Shown: one piece after another, positions 1 through 9,289 of the stretch | Layout: the number at the start of each line of letters is the position of its first letter | Position numbering within the stretch: position 1 is the first letter of the stretch | Assembly (NCBI RefSeq): GCF_003628535.1 | Contig: NZ_RBCI01000018.1 | Location: 1 to 64,000, forward strand | DNA length: 64,000 nt | Source: Flavisolibacter nicotianae | Lineage (GTDB): Bacteria > Bacteroidota > Bacteroidia > Chitinophagales > Chitinophagaceae | Direction of reading: 5' to 3' | Program-made: the position numbers and the translations under genes | The notes under the pieces: model-generated | Told to the model about the DNA's origin: nothing | Databases searched by the model: none | Seen by the model: the letters and a program-made list of their open reading frames with translations, nothing else

Positions 1-122
1 TCACTTCCCCTGATGCCCTCTTTGGCCATCAGCGAAGGATTGGTGGTCACACCATCCAGTATGCCCAGCCGGGCCGCTTCACGGATCTGCAAAAGGTTCG
101 CCGTATCAATAAAAAATTTCAT
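1..122 (-). CDS. Transaldolase / fructose-6-phosphate aldolase-like, N-terminal part
   Basis: Only the first 40 codons lie in the window; the gene continues past the left edge. The visible N-terminus reads [10 protein letters not shown] followed by a DGVTTNPSL motif, the signature first strands of the small transaldolase/FSA (TalC-like) family, whose members are about 215-220 residues. The family carries out reversible dihydroxyacetone or sedoheptulose-7-phosphate aldol transfer in the cytosol. The ATG at 122 is the only start that gives the family N-terminus. It lies downstream of the xylan operon on the same strand, after a terminator-like hairpin. A non-oxidative pentose phosphate enzyme here fits disposal of xylose and arabinose, but co-regulation is inference. 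Which aldol reaction it performs cannot be told from this fragment. Confidence 0.85.
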   Translation of the reverse strand, partial: MKFFIDTANLLQIREAARLGILDGVTTNPSLMAKEGIRGS

Positions 123-289
123 GCGATAATGTATGTATTTTGAAGTGATGAATTAAATGCAACCTGGAACAATTGGCTTTTCCTCTTTAAGAACGGAGCA
201 ACAAAGAAAGAACGCAACGATCCGGTCGTTTATCATATCCACAGGTTTATGGTTGACGATTCGGCAAAAATTGCAACATCTTTGATAGA

Positions 290-327
290 AACAGAAAAGA
301 AAAGAGTCCGCTGTAGACACAGCGGAC
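290..327 (-). terminator. Terminator-like hairpin after the xylan operon
   Basis: A perfect 8-bp inverted repeat (GTCCGCTG / CAGCGGAC, 306-327) with a 6-nt loop is followed on the minus strand by the T-rich run TCTTTTCTTTTCTG. It lies 73 bases past the stop of the GH43 gene and before the transaldolase-like gene, so it probably ends the long leftward xylan operon. Confidence 0.6.
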
Positions 328-399
328 GGATGATTGATACTGCTATATGAGAGATTTCTACTTTTCACTATTTCTACCAGTTGGTTTATAGTACACAGA

Positions 400-1803
400 T
401 TATTCAAAACGTATCCAGTCAGCTTCAACCGGATCCTTCCCTTTCGACACAATGAACAGGTGGTGAACGCCTGGACCGAGCTTTTGAACAGGTGCCTTTA
501 TCACTTTCCAGTCCTTCCCTGCAGGCACCTTCACCTCTGCGATAACCGGCCCTTTGAGGCCATCGGTGCGTATTTGCAAGACGCCACCGGAAGGTGATGC
601 CGCTCTCGCCGAAACAAACCTGGCAGGCTTCTTTCCAAAATCCACGCTATTGTATTGCAGCCAGGCATCCGCCGCATTAAATACAGTTTTCCATCCCTGG
701 AACTTGTTGAGCGTATCGAGGAAGGCGATTGACACGCCCTGGTCACTGGTCCGGCTGAACCGGTCGATCTGTATGTTTTGCGTTGCGTTCGTTAAGCCGA
801 CGCCTCTTAAAGTCGGAATGACCTTTCTGATGGTACCGTCTTCATTGAAAAACAAACTGTCAACCCTGACAGAGCGGGCCTTGTCAAACTGCGGAGACAG
901 ATCATTGTGATGATAAAACAAGTACCACTGATTTTTGAATTGAATGACAGAATGGTGATTGGTCCAGCAACCTGTCGGCGATTCGTCCATGATCACACCG
1001 GTCACTTTGAAAGGGCCTAAGGGGTTGTTGCTTGTTGCATATTCCAGTCGTTCGGTTTTGTTCGCCACATGCGGATAGGTCAGGTAATAAAGGCCGTTCC
1101 GTTCAAAGAGGTAAGGCCCTTCTTTCAATCCTTTTGTTGGCAGTTCCTGCAGAATGACCGGATCGGATGCCAGTTCCAGCATATTCTCTTTCAGCCTGGC
1201 ACCGTAAATGTTTCCGGCTGACCAATAGAGATAAGCTTGTCCGTCTTTATCAATAAAAACATTGGGATCGATGCCGTGAACGTTTTTGATGGGTGTTGGC
1301 TGCGGAACAAAAGGGCCGGTTGGTTTATCGGCTATGGCAACACCAATGGCAAAGCCGCGACTGTATGTAGTGGTATCCTTCGGCGAGGTGGGAAAATAGA
1401 AATAATATTTCCCATTCCGCTCAATGCAATCCGGTGCCCACATGCTGTAGCTATCCGGTTTCACCCAGGGCACCTTGTTCTGCTGAACGATCACTCCATG
1501 ATCTGTCCAGTCGGTCAGATTTGCAGACGAAAACACATGGTAATCTTCCATGCAAAACCAACCCACCCTTCCTTTGCCCGGAGTGGCAAGAATATCATGG
1601 GAAGGATAAACATACACCCGGTCACCAAACACCCTCGCCGACGGATCGGCGGTGTATTGCGTTTGAATAAACGGATTTTGGGCAAACGCACCTGTTGCGG
1701 TGCCACCGATGAATGCACTAAGCAAAGCGAGTCGATGGATGCTGCGTTTCGTTCCTGGTGTAAATAGATTGATAAGCCTTTTCATTTTATGCACCCGGTT
1801 CAT
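400..1803 (-). CDS. GH43 family glycosidase with C-terminal CBM6-like module
   Basis: Exported glycoside hydrolase, probably a beta-xylosidase or alpha-L-arabinofuranosidase acting on xylo-oligosaccharides. A signal peptide is present (hydrophobic core about residues 24-40, ending AFAQ). The five-bladed propeller carries the GH43 triad: base D53 (TADPSARVF), pKa-modulating D179 (GIDPNVF) and acid E228 (LKEGPYLF). Residues about 335-467 form a beta-sandwich resembling CBM6, ending in the typical VEADWIRFE. The ATG at 1803 lies two bases after the stop of the GH8 gene, indicating translational coupling; an internal ATG at 1785 is an equally plausible start. Last gene of the operon. Specificity within GH43 cannot be read from the sequence alone. 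Confidence 0.9.
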   Translation of the reverse strand: MNRVHKMKRLINLFTPGTKRSIHRLALLSAFIGGTATGAFAQNPFIQTQYTADPSARVFGDRVYVYPSHDILATPGKGRVGWFCMEDYHVFSSANLTDWTDHGVIVQQNKVPWVKPDSYSMWAPDCIERNGKYYFYFPTSPKDTTTYSRGFAIGVAIADKPTGPFVPQPTPIKNVHGIDPNVFIDKDGQAYLYWSAGNIYGARLKENMLELASDPVILQELPTKGLKEGPYLFERNGLYYLTYPHVANKTERLEYATSNNPLGPFKVTGVIMDESPTGCWTNHHSVIQFKNQWYLFYHHNDLSPQFDKARSVRVDSLFFNEDGTIRKVIPTLRGVGLTNATQNIQIDRFSRTSDQGVSIAFLDTLNKFQGWKTVFNAADAWLQYNSVDFGKKPARFVSARAASPSGGVLQIRTDGLKGPVIAEVKVPAGKDWKVIKAPVQKLGPGVHHLFIVSKGKDPVEADWIRFE

Positions 1804-1805
1804 GA

Positions 1806-3137
1806 TTAATTTGTTGATGGTTGGATGACCTGGTATTTCCCACTGAGATGCAGCAGGCTGAATATGTACAGCAAGCCATCGTAGTACGGATCGAAGTAGC
1901 CATCTTCATACGGTTCCAGCCTGGCCTCCCAGAGTGCACGGACAAAGTCAAGGCTGTTCTTGTCCCCCTTTATAAGCGAAGTGGCAGCAGCGGTAGCAAC
2001 CAGGCCCAGTGAATGCCTGAGCTTTTTCACACTGCCGGCCTGAAGAATGAATTCGGGCCGGGAGCCATCGAGGTTGAACTGGTCGTCAAAGCTGTTGATG
2101 CCTTTTGAGCGAAGAAAACGTTGAAAGCGGTTCGCATAGTCTTCCTGCCACCGCCTGTCTTTTCCAAACCAGTTGTAATCCATGGCGATGTTCATGGGCA
2201 CCCGCCAGGAGTCGTAGCGAAAACCAACCGGCATCCAGGGGGCAGGATGAGGAACTCCGCTGAACTCCATGTAATCCGCATTGAGTCCTGTTACCGGGTG
2301 ACAGGCCCGGTGCAGAAAGGCACGGGAGGTATCGGCGCAGTCACGGTAAAACTGTTCGTGTCCATCCTTTGCGTACAGGGCCCACACCTCCATAAACGCC
2401 GGCAGATGGTAGGACGGATCGGTCCAGTTGTACATGTCGCCTTCGGGGACAAAGGTGATTTGTTTGTGTTCCGTGTTAAAGAGATTTTTGATGCCGCCGG
2501 TGCCGTCTTTTTTCCACATGGCGTCCAGTATTCTTCTGGCCTCGCCGTAATAATCAATGCCGGTGTTATTGCCCCAGCGGTTGGCAGCAAATAAGAGACT
2601 GGTGACAAAATACAACTCTCCATCGGACGCCGAGCCTTCGGAATTCTTCTTTAGCGTTTGCGAATTGATGCTCCAGGCAAAATAGGCTTCCCTGGGTCCT
2701 TCCTGGTGCTGCAGGTATTTTTTCGACCAGCGCCAGATGCGGTCAAACACATCTTTTTTGTTCAATTGCACGGCGATCATCATGCCGTACGAAAGCCCTT
2801 CGGTGCGGGCATCATGATTCTTGATATCCGATACATAACCCATCGAATCACCCACTTCGAAATAAACGCGGTTGGGTCCTTCGAAAATATCGTGGTAAGC
2901 CTTGGTAACTTTCTCATCAATTGCTGCCTGGCTGTAGCCGGCTTCACGAAAAAGATTGCGGTACGTGCCAGTGTAAAATGCAGGTTGAGCTGCTGCCTTT
3001 TTCGGCTGCTTTTTGCTTTGACTAAAGGTTTGATAAGGAACAAATGAAGCACTGAAAAGCAGCAGCAAAAAGCTGAACGTAAAACAGTGATTAACGGTTG
3101 TATGGCGAGGGTTTCTATGTAGCATTATTGGTGTCAA
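1806..3137 (-). CDS. GH8 reducing-end xylose-releasing exo-oligoxylanase
   Basis: Periplasmic or exported enzyme that removes xylose from the reducing end of xylo-oligosaccharides (Rex-type GH8, inverting). The 443-residue protein has a Sec signal (about residues 18-40). The GH8 catalytic set is visible: acid E113 in ARTEGLSYGM, D172 in SASDGELY, and D309 in FRYDSWRVP, which matches the family's catalytic base. The length fits Rex enzymes (about 380-430 residues plus signal). A second possible start lies four codons in (3125). It is separated from the upstream DUF1735 gene by 221 bases holding a strong hairpin and is almost contiguous with the downstream GH43 gene. An endo-acting GH8 is the alternative; the surrounding xylan locus favours Rex. 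Confidence 0.9.
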   Translation of the reverse strand: MTPIMLHRNPRHTTVNHCFTFSFLLLLFSASFVPYQTFSQSKKQPKKAAAQPAFYTGTYRNLFREAGYSQAAIDEKVTKAYHDIFEGPNRVYFEVGDSMGYVSDIKNHDARTEGLSYGMMIAVQLNKKDVFDRIWRWSKKYLQHQEGPREAYFAWSINSQTLKKNSEGSASDGELYFVTSLLFAANRWGNNTGIDYYGEARRILDAMWKKDGTGGIKNLFNTEHKQITFVPEGDMYNWTDPSYHLPAFMEVWALYAKDGHEQFYRDCADTSRAFLHRACHPVTGLNADYMEFSGVPHPAPWMPVGFRYDSWRVPMNIAMDYNWFGKDRRWQEDYANRFQRFLRSKGINSFDDQFNLDGSRPEFILQAGSVKKLRHSLGLVATAAATSLIKGDKNSLDFVRALWEARLEPYEDGYFDPYYDGLLYIFSLLHLSGKYQVIQPSTN

Positions 3138-3277
3138 CTTCTGGTTGATTTGTTTTAAAATCAGGATTGCAAACTGCTGTAACGTTCTTCTCCAAGTCTG
3201 ATTTCACACTTATCCAAATGGTATTTCCTCCTACTTTATCATTTTCGGTCCGTTTAAAAAATCAGTGGTCAGATAAA

Positions 3278-3315
3278 ATCCTCTACAAGTGCATTCGTGA
3301 GCACCTGCAGAGGAT
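3278..3315 (-). terminator. Intercistronic hairpin with T-tract between transport and GH8-GH43 genes
   Basis: Two 15-base arms (13 of 15 positions complementary, two G-U-type positions) flank an 8-base loop. On the minus strand the stem is followed by TTTTATC. It starts 43 bases after the DUF1735 stop. It could act as a partial terminator or mRNA 3'-end stabiliser, giving more transporter than enzyme message. Confidence 0.5.
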
Positions 3316-3358
3316 GGAGATTATAAGAAATGATGAAACTCAACTTTGAACACTTCGG

Positions 3359-4393
3359 TTAGTTAACAACGACCGGATTGAACGTTTCCATTTTCACACC
3401 TCTGTCCCGAATCACGATGGTGTCGGTGATGGTGTGTACTGTCGTTCCAAAATTAACCTGGTATTTCAGGTGCAGCACATCGCGTTGTTGATTTCCCCAC
3501 ATGTCACCCTTCTTCACAAACTCACCATTACCGGTGATGGTGTAAGTGGCAGTAGCCGGGTTCGAAACAGTTACCTTGCCCTGGTTATCAAACTTCAGGA
3601 CCAGTTGAAAGGGTACGTCAAGATTACTGCCCTTGTTCCTGGTGGTTAAAGTAACGGAGTTTTCGTCGAGGGCTCTCGTCGCCAGACTGACCACCTGATC
3701 CTTCTCTACATACGGAGCGTGGTAGATAAAATTGGTATCAAGCGCCGTGTTTCCACCCGCACCTGTTACCACATCAACACCTCTGCGCAAATACGAACCA
3801 TGGTAAGGATTGATGTATTTAATGGCATACAGGGTAAAGTCTTTAGGTGCAATCACCCAGTCACCCGGCTTGCGGCGATCAGGCGAGGCCAATTCAGTTC
3901 TACCACGGAGTACCGAGTCGGCACCTGTTACGGAAGCGATCCGTAACGGGATCACAAAGGTGTTTTTAATGGACCGGGGATCCTGAAAGAATGCATCGGT
4001 CAATTGCACTTCTATACCACCCATCAGTTTGCCGGAAGGAATCACGATCTGCTTATCCTTAGGCAGTGTATAATAATTGGAGGGCAGGACAAAGACACTG
4101 TCGCCGGAGGGTGTCTCAAATTTGAGATGCTGGCCAAGTGCTTCGTCAACCTCTAAATTCAGCGTGATGTTTTTCTTGTTTTCATACACACCACCCATGG
4201 TCGCCATGATGAGAAATTTGTGCTGGTTGTCCAGTGTATTGTCGTAAATATCCTCGCCCAGCACCAGCGTTCTTACCGGCGACTGGTACGGGAAATAAAC
4301 CGTGGTGTATTTATAGTCCGGAAACTCCCAGTCCTTGTTACAGGCGGTTAGCACTGTAAGTAAAACGGAGGCTATCAAAAGTGTTCTTTTCAT
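3359..4393 (-). CDS. DUF1735-domain surface lipoprotein (XusE-like)
   Basis: Predicted lipoprotein with a lipobox cysteine at C18 (VLTACNKDW). Residues about 30-170 match the DUF1735 / BT_3987-type N-terminal beta-sandwich, with the typical opening YTTVYFPYQSP and central FVIPLRI. The rest resembles a DUF4361-type C-terminal lectin-like sandwich. Proteins of this type follow the dual SusCD genes in Bacteroidetes xylan loci (XusE position) and probably present or bind glycan at the outer surface; no catalytic motif is seen. It lies 33 bases downstream of the second SusD gene, so it is co-transcribed. The glycan-binding role is inferred from position and family, not from visible binding residues. 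Confidence 0.85.
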   Translation of the reverse strand: MKRTLLIASVLLTVLTACNKDWEFPDYKYTTVYFPYQSPVRTLVLGEDIYDNTLDNQHKFLIMATMGGVYENKKNITLNLEVDEALGQHLKFETPSGDSVFVLPSNYYTLPKDKQIVIPSGKLMGGIEVQLTDAFFQDPRSIKNTFVIPLRIASVTGADSVLRGRTELASPDRRKPGDWVIAPKDFTLYAIKYINPYHGSYLRRGVDVVTGAGGNTALDTNFIYHAPYVEKDQVVSLATRALDENSVTLTTRNKGSNLDVPFQLVLKFDNQGKVTVSNPATATYTITGNGEFVKKGDMWGNQQRDVLHLKYQVNFGTTVHTITDTIVIRDRGVKMETFNPVVVN

Positions 4394-4426
4394 TTTTCTG
4401 TGTTTGATTAGATTTAAAGATTGGCG

Positions 4427-6217
4427 TTACCACCCTTTATTTTGCTGGAGGTTTGCTTTCAACGCTTCACCGTAAGGGATTGGACCATAGTACATGAAAT
4501 CGGCATACTGCCTGTTTTCAACCGGCATTACCGTGTAGGTGTTGTTGTTAATGATGACTCCCCTGGCAGGCTCCGTCAGTCTTTCTTTCCATCGGCGCAG
4601 GTCCCAGAAGCGGAAACCTTCAAAGCTCAACTCGAGTCTTCTTTCGTTGCGGATCAACTGGCGCATACCTTCCTGGCTGCTGATAGAGGCAAGATAGCTG
4701 TCTGGTTGTGCAATCCCGGCTCTCTTCCGAATGGCGGCAATCACATCGCGGGCAGAGTAGCCTTGCGTGCCGGTACCATCGGGTCCCCATGCTTCGTTGG
4801 CCGCTTCGGCATAGATCAGGAAGATCTCGGTATAGCGGATGTGTACAGGATAGTGCTTTTGCGCCGAGCTTGATGTGGGATTTGCATTCACATCTTCCCG
4901 CAACAACTTGCGCAGGTAATAGCCGGTTCTTGTTGAGGTGGGAAGAAAGTTAACCGCATCGCTGGTTGGATTGTCAATTTTGGTCCAGATGGTTTTGCTT
5001 GACATTGTTCCACCGTTCACCAGGATGTAGTTTTTCAACCGCGGATCACGACCCGCATAAGGATCGGTTGCAACATAACCACTGGCGGGATCTGTTATCG
5101 GATAACCATTCGCCATCGGAAATGCATCAACCAAATTTTGTGTTGGATTAACCCTTCCGTTGCCAAACAGTGTTGGCGGAAAGTTTGCGATCTCCATGTT
5201 GTTGCTACTTGTTTGATTGCTACCTCTCCACAACATTTCTTTTTGGTCAACGTTGTTGGCAAGGTTGATCGAATTCACATTGCTTGCGGTATAAAACAAA
5301 GCACCCTTAGGATCCAATCCGCTAACACCGCCAATAAGGCTCAACACATCACCGGCATAATTGGCTGCATCTTCCCATTTGGTAAACGTTCCTTGCGGGT
5401 TGTAAGCTGGAGAGGCTGCCAGCAAAGCTGCTTTTGCCCTGATGCCCTTTACAATCCGGCTTGAAACGCGTTGCCTGTCAACAGAACCAAAAACACTGTT
5501 GTAATCCGTTACAGCTGCAGCAGCGGCAGCGGCGTCAGGTAAAGCCATGCCACTATACCGGGAGGGCATTTGCGAAGCGTTGGAAATATTCGCATAATCC
5601 AGCGGCAAATATTTCTCTGCTTCGGCCAGATCGCTGTAGATCTGTTTCATGCAATCGTCAAATGAATTGCGGGGCCGTTTGAAGTCGGACGACGCATCGA
5701 GGGCTTCCGTAATAATGGGAACACCCAACAGTTGCCCGCTTGCCGTTACCCCTGCATGTGCCTGCAGCAGATTTAAGTAAAACATTCCTCTCAAAGCAAA
5801 AGCCTCTCCTTTCAAACGGTCCTGAAACATTGTCCTGCGATTCTTGCTCAACGGCGACCAATTGAGGGTATCTACCTGTTGGAGAAAACGGTTGATGTAC
5901 ATGATGGCCGTAAAGGAGTTGTTCCATTGGTCCACCGGGTTGTTGAAAGCCGACCAGGCTCCCGTTGCCATAAAAAGATAGTTGTTTGCCTTATCATTTG
6001 TTACGGCATCGTCGGTGGCCACTTCATTAAACGAGTAGCTGTTAGTCGGAAGCCTTGTGTAGGCATTCATCAGGAGTCCTTCAGCAAACAAAGGATTGCC
6101 GGCAACATCTTCCGGTGTAAGGTGGTTGTCGTCAAGTGGCGTAAGCAGCTCCTTTTTGCAACCCGCAAAAAAGACGGCCAGCACAACCAATACCAATATA
6201 TTTTTTTTCATCGTCAT
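4427..6217 (-). CDS. SusD/RagB family nutrient-binding lipoprotein (xylan locus, second pair)
   Basis: Outer-membrane lipoprotein lid of a SusC/SusD glycan importer. Lipobox cysteine C20 (VFFAGCKKE). The N-terminal SusD-like TPR region and C-terminal RagB/SusD region are both present. The latter has the diagnostic IRYTEIFLIYAEAANE helix, the RKRAG stretch and ERRLELSFEGFRFWDLRRW, and the protein ends NKGW as SusD proteins do. At 596 residues it is of usual length. It pairs with the SusC gene immediately upstream (24-base gap), and by position corresponds to XusD of xylan loci. The start could be the ATG two codons downstream (MKKN). The ligand is presumably a xylo-oligosaccharide. Confidence 0.95.
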   Translation of the reverse strand: MTMKKNILVLVVLAVFFAGCKKELLTPLDDNHLTPEDVAGNPLFAEGLLMNAYTRLPTNSYSFNEVATDDAVTNDKANNYLFMATGAWSAFNNPVDQWNNSFTAIMYINRFLQQVDTLNWSPLSKNRRTMFQDRLKGEAFALRGMFYLNLLQAHAGVTASGQLLGVPIITEALDASSDFKRPRNSFDDCMKQIYSDLAEAEKYLPLDYANISNASQMPSRYSGMALPDAAAAAAAVTDYNSVFGSVDRQRVSSRIVKGIRAKAALLAASPAYNPQGTFTKWEDAANYAGDVLSLIGGVSGLDPKGALFYTASNVNSINLANNVDQKEMLWRGSNQTSSNNMEIANFPPTLFGNGRVNPTQNLVDAFPMANGYPITDPASGYVATDPYAGRDPRLKNYILVNGGTMSSKTIWTKIDNPTSDAVNFLPTSTRTGYYLRKLLREDVNANPTSSSAQKHYPVHIRYTEIFLIYAEAANEAWGPDGTGTQGYSARDVIAAIRKRAGIAQPDSYLASISSQEGMRQLIRNERRLELSFEGFRFWDLRRWKERLTEPARGVIINNNTYTVMPVENRQYADFMYYGPIPYGEALKANLQQNKGW

Positions 6218-6241
6218 GATTTAAACGTTTGTGATATGCTT

Positions 6242-9229
6242 TTAAAATCTGGCCCTGACACCAACCGTATAACTCCTGAACTGCGGCGCAGTGCTGATAT
6301 TCAGATTCAGTATTTCACGGTTTTTTGAAAAGGTGATCAGGTTAGCGCCGGCCACATACATTCCCAGATCTTTGAAAAATGTTTTGCGCAGAATGTTGCC
6401 CGACAGATTGTACGTCAGTTGAACCTTTTGCAGGTTGAAACGATTTGTTTTGTACGTCCAAAAATCCGAATTGCGGAAATCGTTGTTGTTCTGCTGAGAA
6501 CTGAGGCGGGGAAATTTAGCCATTTCCTTTGTTGTCGGAGTCCACCTGTCTCTTACAACCTCAGCGTATTTTTTATCACCAAAAGCCCAGTAGTAATCAT
6601 TGTTCTTCAAGCCCGTACCGCCATTGTTTCCGGTGCCCAATACAAAAAGATTGAAGTTCTTATACGATGCGCCAAAGGTGATGCCATAGGCAAAAGGTGC
6701 AATGAAACGGCCGATCATAATTTCATCACGCTGGTCAATGAGATTGTCACCGTTTTGATCGACATACTTAATGTCGCCGGGCTTCACTTCGCCAAAGAGT
6801 TGTTTTGCGCTTCTGTCTATATCGGCCTGGTCGGCGAAAAAGCCATTGCTCCGGAGCCCAAAGATGGCATCAACCGGCCGGCCGGTCCTGTTTTGATAAG
6901 CATCTGCAAACAGTTCGTCACGCTTTACAACTTTCGAATCAGCATACGTGGCATTCAAGCCCAGGTTCAAACCCACAGCACCAACTTTTTTGTTTACGTT
7001 CAACATCAGGTCAAAACCCGAGCGTTTGTTTGCATTGTAGTTGGTGTAGGGGATGAAAGAACTCATGTAGCCCGGGTAACGTGAAAACTGTTGTGTCAGA
7101 AGCCCATCCATCCGGTTGACAAAAAAGGTTGTCTGCAGTGTCAGCAGGTTGTTGAAGAAAGCGCCTTCAAGGCTTGCATTCAGCTCTTTTCTTTTAGGAA
7201 AGGCCAGGGCGGGATTACCGGTGAAGTTGGAAAATGTAGTTTGGTTACCGGCCTGCACACCGTCATTCCAGGTAAAAGTGGTTCCTCTGTTGAAAACGTT
7301 ATCGTACAGATAAAAACCGCTGATATCAAGGTCAGTGTTCAGGATGCCTGCAGAAGCAGACAGCTTCAGGTAGTCCACAACCTTCGATTGGGCCAGGAAG
7401 CTCTCGGAGCTTAACAACCATCCTAGGCTTACGGTTGGCGAAAACGCCGTCCGGTTGCCGTCGGGCAATTTCGTAGAGTTCACATAAGCGCTGCTGAAAT
7501 CAACCCAGTACTTATGTTTGTAGTTGTAATTAAGCTGTAATCCCAGGTGGGCATTGGAGGTTGCCTGGTAAACATCGTTGGTTTTGATAGTTGAACCAAA
7601 ACCCAGCAATGTTGCTGAAAAATTATGTGTTTCGTTCAACGATTTCTCGTAATTCAGCCAGGCGGAAAGCCCAATGTTCTGCAATTGCGTTGTACCACTG
7701 ATATTTTGTGTGCCCGGACGCAGATCGGCTCCAAATTTTGCAAGCCCGTTTACGGAGTCAGCCGTCGCACTCCATGTAGGAGCATACGTTGCATACGTGT
7801 TCGGTGTCGACTGTATGTACGAATTGTTATAATCAAGATTGAACAAGGTGTGGAAAGACAAACCCTGCAAAAGATTTTTCAGGTTGAAATCAATCCCGTC
7901 GGTGACTTGGAAGGAGCGGCGGATGAATTTATCGTACCCGCCAACATACAAATCGGCAAGCGGGTTTGTGGGGAACTGCTGTGTGCCGCCCAACAGGTAC
8001 TGACCGTCAATGATGTTACGGCTGGCTTTAATATAAGCCTGGGCCGTTGTGCTGCCCGGTGCGATCATGCTTAACGGAATCAGTGGCGTGAATCGGTTTG
8101 GCAGCAACGTAGCGGCATTGCTCCAATAGTTGGTCCGACCCCGGCGGCTGTCGTTAAAAACAGTTGACAAGGAAATGGAACTGCTGATGTAGTCATTCAG
8201 TTTAAGGTCGATGTTGCCCCTTACATGAAAACGGTTGTCTCCTTCGTTTTTTCCTTCGCCGGCATTCAACAGCGTTGAACTGTTTGCCCAACCAATGTTG
8301 GAATAAAAGCGGGCAATGTTATTCCCGCCGGAAAATTCTGCATTGGCATCTGTTGCAGTCTGGAACTTTTTCAGGTATTCTGAAGAGTAGTAGTCCACGC
8401 TGGGAAAGCGATAGGAGTTACCGGTGCGGTAATTTTGAATGGTAGCCGCGTCATACAACTCGGCAAGGCCATCGTTGCGGCGGGCTTCGTTGTAAAGCGT
8501 CATGTATTCCGCCGAACCAAGGTATTGCGGCAGTGCTTTGGGCAAAGCAACGCCGGAGTTCACCCTGACACCAATCTTACGGCTGTTGGCATCGCCTCTT
8601 TTGGAAGTAATCAAAATTACGCCTTTAGCCGCCTGGCTGCCATAAAGTGCCACTGCGTTCACGCCTTTCAAAACAGTGATCTGGTCCACTTCGTTCAACG
8701 TGATGTCGCTGAAATCCCGGCGAACACCATCGATCATTACGATGGCATTTTCCATTCCCCAGATGTTGTTGCTCCACAGCAAGCCGGCAACCCTGCCGTT
8801 CATCCCCCCTTCCACGGTAAGGTTATAATCCTGATCGATGTATGTCTCCGGGTTCAATACGCTGATGGCACCGGGCAAATCCTGCTTCTGGACTTTTTTA
8901 TAAACAACATCAACGGGATTTGTTGCCGCTTGTAAAAGCGTGATTTTTTCCGGCACGGTGTCAACCCTAACACGTTGCGGCTGGAAACCGTTTGCTGCAA
9001 TGACCAGGAGCGTTTTATCGGGCACGGTTACGGTGAATTGCCCCGTCACATCGGTTGTGGCTACAGCCTTGCCTTCGCTGTTGGCTACCAGGGCGCCGGA
9101 AACCGGCAGCCCCTGATTGTTGTATACGGTTGAAGTGAAATTGTGGCTGCTGGCATTTTGTGCATTCACATTGCCCGACAGGCAAGAGAATAGTCCACAA
9201 AAAGCCACCCCTATTTTGATATAGTTCAT
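6242..9229 (-). CDS. SusC/RagA family TonB-linked outer-membrane transporter (second pair)
   Basis: TonB-dependent outer-membrane channel for oligosaccharide import. The 995-residue protein has a signal peptide (to about residue 24), a carboxypeptidase-like regulatory domain (about 30-95), a plug domain (about 110-220, with MIDGVRRDF and VLKGVNAVALYGSQAAKGVILITSKRG-type SusC signature) and a 22-strand barrel ending in an aromatic RARF terminus. It is shorter than its partner and lacks the usual VVVGYG motif between carrier domain and plug; here the segment reads VDVVYKKVQKQDLPG. It corresponds by position to XusC of xylan loci, and partners the SusD gene just downstream. Confidence 0.95.
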   Translation of the reverse strand: MNYIKIGVAFCGLFSCLSGNVNAQNASSHNFTSTVYNNQGLPVSGALVANSEGKAVATTDVTGQFTVTVPDKTLLVIAANGFQPQRVRVDTVPEKITLLQAATNPVDVVYKKVQKQDLPGAISVLNPETYIDQDYNLTVEGGMNGRVAGLLWSNNIWGMENAIVMIDGVRRDFSDITLNEVDQITVLKGVNAVALYGSQAAKGVILITSKRGDANSRKIGVRVNSGVALPKALPQYLGSAEYMTLYNEARRNDGLAELYDAATIQNYRTGNSYRFPSVDYYSSEYLKKFQTATDANAEFSGGNNIARFYSNIGWANSSTLLNAGEGKNEGDNRFHVRGNIDLKLNDYISSSISLSTVFNDSRRGRTNYWSNAATLLPNRFTPLIPLSMIAPGSTTAQAYIKASRNIIDGQYLLGGTQQFPTNPLADLYVGGYDKFIRRSFQVTDGIDFNLKNLLQGLSFHTLFNLDYNNSYIQSTPNTYATYAPTWSATADSVNGLAKFGADLRPGTQNISGTTQLQNIGLSAWLNYEKSLNETHNFSATLLGFGSTIKTNDVYQATSNAHLGLQLNYNYKHKYWVDFSSAYVNSTKLPDGNRTAFSPTVSLGWLLSSESFLAQSKVVDYLKLSASAGILNTDLDISGFYLYDNVFNRGTTFTWNDGVQAGNQTTFSNFTGNPALAFPKRKELNASLEGAFFNNLLTLQTTFFVNRMDGLLTQQFSRYPGYMSSFIPYTNYNANKRSGFDLMLNVNKKVGAVGLNLGLNATYADSKVVKRDELFADAYQNRTGRPVDAIFGLRSNGFFADQADIDRSAKQLFGEVKPGDIKYVDQNGDNLIDQRDEIMIGRFIAPFAYGITFGASYKNFNLFVLGTGNNGGTGLKNNDYYWAFGDKKYAEVVRDRWTPTTKEMAKFPRLSSQQNNNDFRNSDFWTYKTNRFNLQKVQLTYNLSGNILRKTFFKDLGMYVAGANLITFSKNREILNLNISTAPQFRSYTVGVRARF

Positions 9230-9289
9230 TCGTTTGATTTTAAATAATGTGACCTTTTCTTCGTTGCTGAATAACAGTGTGTTTAGCCG

